Positions 26,246-32,871 of a stretch of DNA of 64,000 nt are shown in pieces (the stretch's first letter is position 1; the number at the start of each line of letters is the position of its first letter). The DNA lies in contig NZ_JAOTID010000011.1 of the NCBI RefSeq assembly GCF_026163695.1, forward strand, positions 62,001 to 126,000, written 5' to 3'. The position numbers were made by a program, and so were the translations under genes. Under the pieces are notes generated by a model. That model was not told where the DNA came from. It saw only the letters and a program-made list of their open reading frames with translations, and searched no databases. Source of the stretch: Shumkonia mesophila. Its GTDB lineage: Bacteria > Pseudomonadota > Alphaproteobacteria > Rhodospirillales > Shumkoniaceae.

Positions 26246-26617
26246 CTATTTGGCCATTTGGAGGTGCTTGGCCGATCGCTTTTTGGCCGGCGTTTTGGCG
26301 GTCAGAATATCCGACAGGCCGGTGAGCATCACATCCGGGCGGTCGGGGAACTTGGCGATCAGCTCCAGGCGGCCGCCCAGGGCGGAGACATAGCCGCGCA
26401 GGGTCGACAGCATCAGGTCCGAACGCTGCTCCAGTCGGGACACGCTGTCCTGGCCGATGTCGAGCATTTCGGCCAGCCGGGCCTGCGTGAGGTCGCGGGC
26501 CTTGCGGAGGTCGCGCAGAGTCATCTCCTCGGCGATCAGCTCTGCGGCGCGTGCCTCGACCTTGCGGCGTCGCTTCGCCGGCAAGCGGTCCATCATGGTC
26601 TTCAGGTCAGTCGCCAT
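26246..26617 (-). CDS. XRE-family antitoxin (HigA-like), right copy
   Basis: The 123-residue protein has the same architecture as the left copy: a basic N-terminal helix region and the XRE helix-turn-helix DLTQARLAEMLDIGQDSVSR. In such modules the antitoxin binds the toxin and represses the shared promoter. Its ATG at 26617 overlaps the toxin stop (TGATG), so toxin is made first, as in higBA-type operons; a GTG three bases upstream is an alternative. The C-terminal tail (LTAKTPAKKRSAKHLQM) is unlike the left copy, so the repeat ends inside the gene. Confidence 0.85.
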   Translation of the reverse strand: MATDLKTMMDRLPAKRRRKVEARAAELIAEEMTLRDLRKARDLTQARLAEMLDIGQDSVSRLEQRSDLMLSTLRGYVSALGGRLELIAKFPDRPDVMLTGLSDILTAKTPAKKRSAKHLQMAK

Positions 26618-26645
26618 CACCGTGTTCCTTTCTTCCGCAAGCCGC
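26337..26645. repeat. 309-bp direct repeat, right copy
   Basis: Right partner of 20559-20867 (eight mismatches, no gaps, same orientation). It covers the core of the antitoxin gene and the last codons of the toxin gene. Together the copies flank the methyltransferase-ABC block. Confidence 0.93.
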
Positions 26646-26982
26646 TCAGATGGTCGTCGAAGCGGGCATCCGCCCTGGCGATCAACTGGCGGTAGAACCG
26701 CTTTTCCGCCTGCCCGGACTTGTCGCCAGCCACCAGGAGGATGGCCTTGCGCTCAGGATCAAACGCGAAAGCGACACGCCAGACGCCGTCGGCGGCATCA
26801 AAACGAAGTTCCTTCATGTTGGCGTGCTTCGACCCGTTCAGGGTGTCGACACGTGGGCGTCCGAGCTGTGGGCCGAACGTCGCGAGAAGCGCCGCATGGG
26901 CCAACAGTTCGTCCTGCGCTTCCTCGGGCAGGGCCTCGAACTCGGGCGCGAACGCCACATGAAAGATCACATCCCATTTCAT
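26617..26982 (-). CDS. HigB/RelE-superfamily toxin (Gp49-like)
   Basis: A 121-residue protein of the type II toxin fold. It starts MKWDVIFHVAFAPEFEALPE and has the conserved core LNGSKHANMKELRFDAADG, then WRVAFAFDPERKAILLVAG, and ends in a basic tail. Related toxins cleave mRNA at the ribosome. The gene overlaps the antitoxin ATG by one base. The promoter and likely operator lie in the 74 bases up to 27056. As an addiction module it would stabilize the mobile element (inference). A fragment of a similar toxin C-terminus (YLGGLRKKGTR) survives in another frame next to the left antitoxin copy. Confidence 0.87.
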   Translation of the reverse strand: MKWDVIFHVAFAPEFEALPEEAQDELLAHAALLATFGPQLGRPRVDTLNGSKHANMKELRFDAADGVWRVAFAFDPERKAILLVAGDKSGQAEKRFYRQLIARADARFDDHLSGLRKKGTR

Positions 26983-27056
26983 CGTTGATTATGGTTCCTG
27001 ATGCATATGGTTTCAAGTCCATATTTCGGGTTTTTCCAGCCAAGGGGTGAACACGG

Positions 27057-27443
27057 TCACCTCGGCCGACCTCTCTTGGCGCGTCGCGGATGAAGCTTAT
27101 AGTGCAGCGTCTCCACGCCGTCGCGAAGGGTATCCTGCGTTTTGCGGATGTCAGTTATGAGGTCCTCTATCTGCGAGACGATCATGGGCGCCAGATCCTT
27201 ACCTCCGACATCGAGGGCCAGCTTCAGTAGATTGCCCAGGCGAGCCTGATCCGCATTCACCGTGAGAAGGTCGCGGATAGCATGGCAGTACTCGAAAGCC
27301 TCCGGTTTGGGCATGCCGTGGCCGAGGATCAGCCCGCGAAGGAACTCCGAAATCGACGTGTAGATCTGGTCCGCCTTCATCTCGACGTCGGCTTTTTCCT
27401 CCGGGGTGAAGGACACCAGGATCCGTTTTCGTTTGGTTGGCAT
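27057..27443 (-). CDS. TraJ/MobC-like relaxosome accessory protein (first)
   Basis: The 128-residue protein starts with a ribbon-helix-helix-like strand (RKRILVSFTPEEKADVEMKA) and a helix pair containing SISEFLRGLILGHG. The C-terminal half has IRDLLTVNADQARLGNLLK, which closely parallels the IncP TraJ segment with its INGDLGRLGGLLKLWL pattern. TraJ binds the oriT inverted repeat and recruits the relaxase. This supports mobilization of the element. It is related to the second copy at 27525. Nothing in the window encodes a TraI relaxase. Confidence 0.7.
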   Translation of the reverse strand: MPTKRKRILVSFTPEEKADVEMKADQIYTSISEFLRGLILGHGMPKPEAFEYCHAIRDLLTVNADQARLGNLLKLALDVGGKDLAPMIVSQIEDLITDIRKTQDTLRDGVETLHYKLHPRRAKRGRPR

Positions 27444-27524
27444 GGTATGTCAGAGAAGCTCCGAAAATCCGGGGGGCCAGTTTGCCGCTGGCGGACCCCG
27501 CATCGAATGGGGGCGGAGCCGGGC

Positions 27525-27899
27525 CTACAAGTCCCGGGACTCCGTCCGGATCAAGGTAAGGGTGGTTGCGGCACCCTGACAAAGGGGGCCCTGGGTTTCG
27601 AGGATTTTGGCGATCAGCGTTTTAATTTGGCCGATCGTTGCCGGAGAGAAGGGAGTGTCCTCGCCATCGAGAACCTGTTTGAGTTGGTTTCCGAGGCGGG
27701 CCTGCTCGGCATTCGTTTCGAGGAGTTGGCGGATTACCGGGACAAACGGAATGTCGTCGGGGATCAAAGCCTGATAGCCAAACGACAGGCGACGCAAGAG
27801 CTCCGACATGGACAGTCTCATCCGCTTGGCTTGGCTCCTGACCCGGGTCAGTTCTTCGGGTGTAAAGGAGACATTGACGCGTTTTCGGGTCGTGGCCAT
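27525..27899 (-). CDS. TraJ/MobC-like relaxosome accessory protein (second)
   Basis: The 124-residue protein begins with the same RKRVNVSFTPEELTRVRSQA strand-helix and contains SMSELLRRLSFGY, then IRQLLETNAEQARLGNQLK. It is a diverged paralog of the 27057-27443 protein, including the family's N-x-x-x-x-R-L-G-N segment. The ATG at 27899 follows CGGAG. Its first 52 bases overlap the end of the RepC-like gene, so the two are probably cotranscribed. It could bind a different inverted repeat from its partner, or the pair may act as heterodimer (inference). Confidence 0.7.
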   Translation of the reverse strand: MATTRKRVNVSFTPEELTRVRSQAKRMRLSMSELLRRLSFGYQALIPDDIPFVPVIRQLLETNAEQARLGNQLKQVLDGEDTPFSPATIGQIKTLIAKILETQGPLCQGAATTLTLIRTESRDL

Positions 27900-28996
27900 G
27901 GCGTTTCTCCGGCAAGGTGATGGTATGCGGTCGGGGCGATCGATCTTGTTTCGAGGGGGGTGGTCATTTCTAGAATGACCGGCGGGATAAAACCATGGGT
28001 TGGATCGTCTCCGCCGATTTTCGGCAAATTTTCTTCTCCTGTCGTCTCCTTCCGGAATGGGGCGTGGGGTCTCTCCGTCCGCATCGCCCCGGGAGACCGC
28101 TTCGCATTCGGCAAGTTTCTGGAATGCGGGGAACGCGGGGCAAGGGCGGGCTGCGGCGATCGGCCGGGGAGGAGGGGCGGCCATCCCGGTTTGGCTCCCG
28201 GCACGCCGGTGGGGCAATGATCCACAGGAGGCGGGCCTTCAAATGATTCATCATTTGTCAGAATATCATTCGGAAGGTCTTTGTGTCGGAAGTCGGCTTC
28301 CGCCCTGTCGGAAGTTTTCACTGGCCGTTCGACGGTTTTCCCCAGCAGGATGGCCCGTTCCAGCTGCTCCTTGACCCAGGCGGCGCAGAGGATGCGGCGC
28401 TCGATTTCCGCGGTCGAGGTCTCGGCGCGGATGCGGTCCTGATACCCCGCGCAACGGTCCAGGACCGTTTCCACCGCGTCGGCCAGCCCGAGGCCGATGG
28501 CGGCGTCCGTCAGCTTGCGGATGCGGCCTTTGAGGGCGGAAAGTTCCTGCTTCCGTTCACGCCAGCGTTCCTCCGCCTCCTCTTGGTCGGCCACGGCCTT
28601 TTCCAGGGCCGGGATGCGCGTCTTGAGCGGCGTGACGTCGATGCCAAAGGCGCGCTTGATACGGCCGGTGTCGGCGTCCCGCTCGCCGTAGCGGCGGAAG
28701 TTGCCGGAGAGTTCCAGGCGCAATTCGAGAATGTCGATCAACTCCCGTTCGCGGTTGTTGATCTGCCGCTCGGTGACACCGTGGTCGCGGGCCATGTTGG
28801 TAACGGACTTGTAGACGATGGCCCGATTGCCCGGCTGCCAGTCGACCTCCCGGGTGTGGCGCACGAGGTAGGCCAGATGGTCGATCATGGTGCGCGACAG
28901 GCCCAGGGCGGGTCCGCCCCGCTCCAACAGGCGGATCAGGACGAAGCGCACCGAGGGCGAGGCTTCGGGCGTGGCTTTTTCTGGTACGCGGCTCAT
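27848..28996 (-). CDS. RepC-like plasmid replication initiator (N-terminal domain conserved)
   Basis: The 382-residue protein's first two thirds resemble alphaproteobacterial RepC initiators. A winged-helix region carries YKSVTNMARDHGVTERQIN. The GRIKRAFGIDVTPLKTRIPALE segment parallels RepC's FGFDLSPL-R-E block, and a basic coiled stretch (KQELSALKGRIRKL) follows. The last 130 residues are Pro/Gly/Arg rich and do not resemble the RepC C-terminus. RepC normally starts replication of repABC plasmids; there are no repA or repB genes here. In an integrated element it may support transient replication after excision, or may be a relic. The ATG at 28996 follows a plausible purine-rich region. Confidence 0.65.
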   Translation of the reverse strand: MSRVPEKATPEASPSVRFVLIRLLERGGPALGLSRTMIDHLAYLVRHTREVDWQPGNRAIVYKSVTNMARDHGVTERQINNRERELIDILELRLELSGNFRRYGERDADTGRIKRAFGIDVTPLKTRIPALEKAVADQEEAEERWRERKQELSALKGRIRKLTDAAIGLGLADAVETVLDRCAGYQDRIRAETSTAEIERRILCAAWVKEQLERAILLGKTVERPVKTSDRAEADFRHKDLPNDILTNDESFEGPPPVDHCPTGVPGAKPGWPPLLPGRSPQPALAPRSPHSRNLPNAKRSPGAMRTERPHAPFRKETTGEENLPKIGGDDPTHGFIPPVILEMTTPLETRSIAPTAYHHLAGETPWPRPENASMSPLHPKN

Positions 28997-29087
28997 ACGC
29001 AGCCCCTGCGAAACCCCAGGAAAGCCGTGCGGGTGAGCGCGTCGGACTTAGCCGTTAAGCCTTTGATAAATAACGGGACTTAGTGCC

Positions 29088-29142
29088 TTGACATCGTAGG
29101 GGTCGCTGGTTCAATCCCAGCTGCGCCCACCATCGAAACCCC
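29088..29142. repeat. attR: right attachment core of integrated element
   Basis: Identical over 55 bases to 9849-9903. It contains the 3' half of the tRNA-Val gene (anticodon loop to CCA) without the 5' half, and is followed by its own tRNA-type terminator hairpin. It marks the original host 3' end of the gene displaced by integration. Confidence 0.95.
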
Positions 29143-29163
29143 AGCGGAAACGCTGGGGTTTCG
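29134..29163 (+). terminator. Displaced tRNA-Val terminator hairpin
   Basis: Perfect 13-bp inverted repeat CGAAACCCCAGCG and CGCTGGGGTTTCG around GAAA, then CCATTTT. It has the same geometry as the hairpin after the intact tRNA at 9895-9924 but different stem bases, and is presumably the host's original terminator. Confidence 0.7.
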
Positions 29164-29520
29164 CCATTTTGGGGCATTGGCCTTTCCTTCGCCATTCTTC
29201 AGTCTGGGTCGCAATTGGGGCGCAGTCGACACCTCAGCCATGTGATTATGGAGCGCAGTGATGGCTCGACGTTGATAGCTGCGACACCTCAAGACACTTC
29301 GCCGCCGCACTCTCCCCATAACAGCGATCTCATCGTTGCACAGCTCATCTCCGAGACGCCCCAAGATCCTGACGGCGTGCGAACAAAGCGGACAAACATA
29401 CGATACGAAGAAACCGCTGGTTGACAAACTTTTGAAACATATTTGCCCCTTGATTGGGGCGCCCGCGCGAAAATTGGGCATCGCCAATAATGCAGAATGG
29501 TAAAATTGGGAGAAATAAAC
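29143..29520. other. 378-base region right of the element without a gene
   Basis: Starts with the displaced tRNA terminator. No convincing reading frame was found, although a few short open frames exist. The last 100 bases (GACAAACTTTTG and AT-rich stretches near 29420-29510) likely contain the promoter of the lipoprotein array. Confidence 0.4.
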
Positions 29521-30117
29521 GTGAAGAATGTCACGAAACTCGCTGTTGGTACGCTTCTTTTCGGTTCGATCATGTTCACATCCGCGTGTCAGACGACGGG
29601 GATGCACTATACGGAATGGAGACTCATCAATCCGGAGCAGGCGGACCTGAACATACCGTCCCTGATTCCAGCGGAAATGATCAAGAAAGTGCAGACGAGA
29701 ACTCGCGACAATAAGTACGTGGAAAATGAGGTGGCGCTTTCGTCCCCGAACGCAGAGGGCAGTGTATTTACCGAGCGGTTCCAGCGCGGCTGGTACAATC
29801 CGCAGGTGGAATCGCAGGTAAGGGACCGGGACGCGTTCTTGGGGAGGGTCGACCGGTATTATCAAAACCCTCGCCAGGTTGCGCCAATTTCGTACAAAGG
29901 AAGCGTGTCTGGCTATAGCGCCATTGCCGACCGGAAGAGCGATGGCAAGGCGTGCTATGTTTCTTTTACGGGATATGACTTCATGTCCTACAACGGCGAC
30001 AGAATGGACGGCGTCGGCAAACCGGACACCCTTGTTTCGGTAAGCTTGTGCGGCGAGGGTGCCAGCGGGGCGGTGTTCGCCAAGCTCTACAGCGGCATCG
30101 AGCGGAACGCAAAATAG
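29521..30117 (+). CDS. Putative lipoprotein of unknown function (array member 1)
   Basis: A 198-residue protein with a lipoprotein-like signal: basic start, hydrophobic stretch, and TSAC before the cysteine at about residue 23. The GTG at 29521 follows GGGAGAAA at ideal spacing; an in-frame ATG at 29497 is less favoured. The mature part is hydrophilic with WRLINPEQADLNIPSLIPAE and CYVSFTGYDFMSYNGDRMDG. No known domain was recognized. It heads a row of four or five secreted-protein genes on the same strand and may be outer-membrane or periplasm associated. Confidence 0.75.
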   Translation: MKNVTKLAVGTLLFGSIMFTSACQTTGMHYTEWRLINPEQADLNIPSLIPAEMIKKVQTRTRDNKYVENEVALSSPNAEGSVFTERFQRGWYNPQVESQVRDRDAFLGRVDRYYQNPRQVAPISYKGSVSGYSAIADRKSDGKACYVSFTGYDFMSYNGDRMDGVGKPDTLVSVSLCGEGASGAVFAKLYSGIERNAK

Positions 30118-30199
30118 CCACTGCGGAATCCAAGGGACACCCGCCGTTAACAACAAACGTCGGGTGTGCTTCCTGGAGATCCATGAAGGAATGCCCAAA

Positions 30200-30787
30200 A
30201 TGAAGAAAACGTTCTTTGTCGCCGTTGCCGTTGCTTTTGCTCTGGCCGGCTGTGTCACCGCGCAGGAACAACATGCCGAGGCCCGGTCAAAGTTAAGCGG
30301 GGCGACGGCCCCTTCGACCTATGCATTCGAAGATGCCGACTGGGGCATCGCGTCAACCGAAAATCTTCAGAAAGAGAAACTTCATTCTTCAACGCCAACG
30401 ACCGTGCCCGGCGTGAAGACAATCAAGACAGCGGAGTTGCTGCCCCTCCTGAAATCCGTCAATCCGCCAATCGTCCTTGATACCTTGGGCGGAAGTGGTC
30501 ATGCGACGCTGCCGGGAGCCTACTGGCTCAGGGGCGCGGGCACAGGCGAACGCTTCGACGACGCAATCCAAAGCCGCCTCGAAACCAAGGTGGCCGCTCT
30601 TGCGAATGGCGCCAAGGCACAATCCATCGTCACCCTCTGCCTTAGTGCCGAGTGCTGGCTTTCCTACAACACAGCACTGCGCCTAAAGCGGATGGGCTAC
30701 ACCAATGTCCAGTGGTATCGCGGCGGCGTGGATGCGTGGAAAGCCGCTGGCTTGCCGATGGCACCTGCCGTTCTTGAACAATGGTAG
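30200..30787 (+). CDS. Rhodanese-like lipoprotein with C-x4-C-W motif (array member 2)
   Basis: A 195-residue protein with a lipobox (ALAGC, cysteine near residue 18) and a C-terminal rhodanese-like domain. The features are IVLDTLGGSG (the strand that starts rhodaneses), LPGAYWL, then IVTLCLSAECWLSYNTALRL and VQWYRGGVDAWKAAGLP. The active-site loop cysteine is in CLSAECW, which resembles the CXXCW-motif proteins associated with PQQ-dependent oxidation but with a longer spacer. The role may be sulfur transfer or thiol redox in the periplasm; there is no PQQ gene nearby. ATG at 30200 preferred over 30191 because GAAGGA lies at proper distance. Confidence 0.75.
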   Translation: MKKTFFVAVAVAFALAGCVTAQEQHAEARSKLSGATAPSTYAFEDADWGIASTENLQKEKLHSSTPTTVPGVKTIKTAELLPLLKSVNPPIVLDTLGGSGHATLPGAYWLRGAGTGERFDDAIQSRLETKVAALANGAKAQSIVTLCLSAECWLSYNTALRLKRMGYTNVQWYRGGVDAWKAAGLPMAPAVLEQW

Positions 30788-30814
30788 CCCGACAACGAGC
30801 ACATGGAGTGTCCA

Positions 30815-31201
30815 ATGAAGAGGATTTTTCCGACAATCGCCGTTGTTGCCTTGCTTTTGAACGGCTGTGCGACCGTCGAGTTTCCAAAATCGGGCAACCC
30901 GTCACCCTATGATGGCAAATGGACCGGCTCGCTACCGAGCAAAAGCTCGTCCTGCGCGGCCATGAACCTCGTGGCAAAGGGCGAAGTGCAATACGGCTAC
31001 ATGATTGCCGAGGTGTTCGATGGAACCATCAAAAAGTACGACCTGTGGGGGACGATCGCCCCGGATGGAACCCTGAAAGGCAATATCGGCTCCGCCGGCG
31101 TGACCGGCGCCACAGCTAACGTCCGTTTTAATGGCAACGACGCGAACGGCACCTGGACGGCGTCGCAGTGCGACGGAACGGTTGCCCTCAAACGGCTGTA
31201 G
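30815..31201 (+). CDS. Small putative lipoprotein (array member 3)
   Basis: A 128-residue protein with a clear lipoprotein signal (KRIFPTIAVVALLLNGC, cysteine at residue 18). The mature part has a beta-rich pattern: YDGKWTGSLP, then IAEVFDGTIKKYDLWGTI, PDGTLKGNIG and ANGTWTASQCDGTVALKRL. This recalls small beta-barrel or META-like surface domains, but no family is certain. A GGAG precedes the ATG at 30815. It lies 27 bases after the rhodanese-like gene and is probably cotranscribed. Confidence 0.72.
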   Translation: MKRIFPTIAVVALLLNGCATVEFPKSGNPSPYDGKWTGSLPSKSSSCAAMNLVAKGEVQYGYMIAEVFDGTIKKYDLWGTIAPDGTLKGNIGSAGVTGATANVRFNGNDANGTWTASQCDGTVALKRL

Positions 31202-31553
31202 ACCATCGGGAGACCATGGCGGGACCGGGCTATTCCGGGAACTGGTCCCGCCACCCGTCCGATGGTTTTCGGAATTGACTTCCTTCCTTTCCCTTCGATG
31301 GGCACGCCATGAATGGCCCCCAAGTTCATTTCTGCAATGCGGGGTTCCCGGCAAGCCTTTGTCCGAGGTGTCGGTTTTGGGGTGCCCGATAGGGGAACCT
31401 CTATCGGAAATACTGAGTTTCGCCTTTTTGGTCCCTCAGCACGTATTCCCTCGTTATCGCACTGGCTTCTCTGCGCCTCCCGTAATGCGTGCATCAGTAA
31501 GCATTCCCGTGTAATCTTCCCGAATTACACAACGCAATTTTGGGGGGACAAAA
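31202..31553. other. 352-base gap with inverted repeats
   Basis: No gene is supported. A perfect 10-bp inverted repeat, TGGCGGGACC (31217-31226) and GGTCCCGCCA (31244-31253), follows the array member 3 stop and may be its terminator, though no T run follows. A 7-bp repeat, CCGATAG and CTATCGG around 31387-31408, lies further on. The region before 31554 is likely the promoter for the next lipoprotein gene. Confidence 0.4.
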
Positions 31554-32135
31554 ATGAGAAAAGCCGCCCGACTGATCGGGATATTGCTGTTCGGAGCCCT
31601 GCTGTCGGCGTGCGCCAGCGACCGGATGCGCGCCCTCGACCGGGCGCCGGCTCTTGTCACCTCGCCCGCGGCGGACAAGGCCACGCTTGTCTTCTTCAGT
31701 CCGTTTTCGGACGCTGGTGGCGCGATGCGATCGTCGGTGTTCGACATAAGCGACGGACGGATGGATCTCATCGGCATCGTCTCTACCGGCCGCAAGGTTG
31801 CCTACGGAAGCAACACCGGTCGGCGGCGCTTCATGGTCATCGGCGAATCGGCGGATTTTCTGGAGGCCGATCTTCTGCCGGGCAAGACCTACCATGCGCG
31901 CATCGTTACCCGTCTGGGGGCATGGAAGGCGCGTTTTTCCCTTGTGCCGGTTGTCTCGTCAGACCCAAAACTTGAAGGGGAACTCAACGCCTGCAAGTGG
32001 GTCGAGAACTCGCCGGCTTCCTATGCGTGGGCCCAGGACAACATGCCCAGTATCCGCGCCAAGCTCGCGAAATATCTACCGGAATGGGAAAGGAAAGCCG
32101 CCAAGCCGTTTCTCGCCGCATCCGACGGAAGATGA
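31554..32135 (+). CDS. Putative lipoprotein (array member 4)
   Basis: A 193-residue protein with a typical lipoprotein signal (RKAARLIGILLFGALLSAC, cysteine near residue 20). The mature region contains ATLVFFSPFSDAGGAMRSSV and GRRRFMVIGESADFLEADLL, then KTYHARIVTRLGAWKARFSL, compatible with a small beta-sandwich domain like those of DUF2846-type lipoproteins. The remainder (AWAQDNMPSIRAKLAKYLPE) is helical. Function unknown. It follows a 352-base gap and may start its own transcription unit with the next gene 65 bases downstream. Confidence 0.75.
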   Translation: MRKAARLIGILLFGALLSACASDRMRALDRAPALVTSPAADKATLVFFSPFSDAGGAMRSSVFDISDGRMDLIGIVSTGRKVAYGSNTGRRRFMVIGESADFLEADLLPGKTYHARIVTRLGAWKARFSLVPVVSSDPKLEGELNACKWVENSPASYAWAQDNMPSIRAKLAKYLPEWERKAAKPFLAASDGR

Positions 32136-32200
32136 AGTGTCCTGACGATCTGAGACGAGGGTGACAAGCTTGTCCTAAATGAACCAGTGGGGGAACCGAC

Positions 32201-32863
32201 ATGTCTGCGATATCTCGAACGATACTCGTCTTCGGCTTGGCCGCCGTTCTGGGAGGCTGCGCCGTCGGGAGAAGTGTCGTTCCGCTTGACCAGGCTCAGG
32301 CCATCCAGAACCCGGTCTCGGGGATAGCGGTCAAGATAAAGTCCGTCGAGGATGCGCGGGTTTTCGAGGCGGCGCCGAAAGACCCCTCCACGCCCTCTTT
32401 GCAGGATGGCGAGATCGGCAACAGCGCAATCACCGCCAGGGCCATTGCGCGCAAACGAGGCGGGTTCGGCAAGGCCTTGGGGGACATCCTGTTGCCAGAA
32501 GGACAGACCGTTGCCGCCGTCATGGAGGACTCGATCGGGAATGGCTTTCGCAAGGCCGGCTATCGGGTGCTCCAACCGGGCGATCAAGGCTATGAGCAGG
32601 CCGTCACGGTCGATGCGTGGGTAAGACAGTATTGGACGTGGGTTAATCTCGGTTTCTGGGCCGTCACCGTGCATTGCCGAGCCGAAGTCGATCTCAAAGG
32701 GGATTTGCCGGCTCTCGGCGGCGGGCTCACCATCCCCGCAGAAGTTTCCGAGGATATGCAGGCGGTATTCGAGGAGGACTGGCTGCGAATCGCCGCCAAG
32801 GGACGGGATCGGGTTTCCGAGAACGTGGCGCAAACGCTTGCGGATAAGTCGAAGCCCCGTTAG
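32201..32863 (+). CDS. Putative lipoprotein (array member 5)
   Basis: A 220-residue protein with lipoprotein signal SRTILVFGLAAVLGGC (cysteine near residue 20). The mature part starts VGRSVVPLDQAQ and continues with VSGIAVKIKSVEDARVFE and later VDAWVRQYWTWVNLGFWAVT and CRAEVDLKGDLPAL. It resembles YajG-like or similar outer-membrane lipoproteins that bear a conserved nucleotide-fold domain, but this is by general pattern only. It converges with the aryl polyene cluster; only 8 bases separate the stops. Confidence 0.72.
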   Translation: MSAISRTILVFGLAAVLGGCAVGRSVVPLDQAQAIQNPVSGIAVKIKSVEDARVFEAAPKDPSTPSLQDGEIGNSAITARAIARKRGGFGKALGDILLPEGQTVAAVMEDSIGNGFRKAGYRVLQPGDQGYEQAVTVDAWVRQYWTWVNLGFWAVTVHCRAEVDLKGDLPALGGGLTIPAEVSEDMQAVFEEDWLRIAAKGRDRVSENVAQTLADKSKPR

Positions 32864-32871
32864 GCGGAGTT

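Larger units (their letters stand above)
9849..29142. mobile_element. 19.3-kb integrative mobilizable element in tRNA-Val
   Basis: The element is bounded by identical 55-bp repeats of the tRNA-Val 3' end. It has, from left to right: a tyrosine integrase, a frameshifted Xis-like gene, an oriT candidate, a TraK-like gene, an RND efflux operon with two-component system, a truncated antitoxin locus, a methyltransferase-ABC importer-methyltransferase block, a toxin-antitoxin pair, two TraJ-like proteins and a RepC-like initiator. No relaxase, coupling protein or mating-pair genes are present, so transfer would need a helper. Boundaries are seen directly; the mobility class is inferred from the gene set. 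Confidence 0.92.

Noticed and set aside
29080..30258. Minus-strand 392-codon open frame ending over the tRNA 3' end
   Set aside because: It reads through the displaced tRNA end, giving a spurious AGIEPATPTMSR-like tail, a known artefact of tRNA 3' ends. It also lies antisense to real lipoprotein genes.
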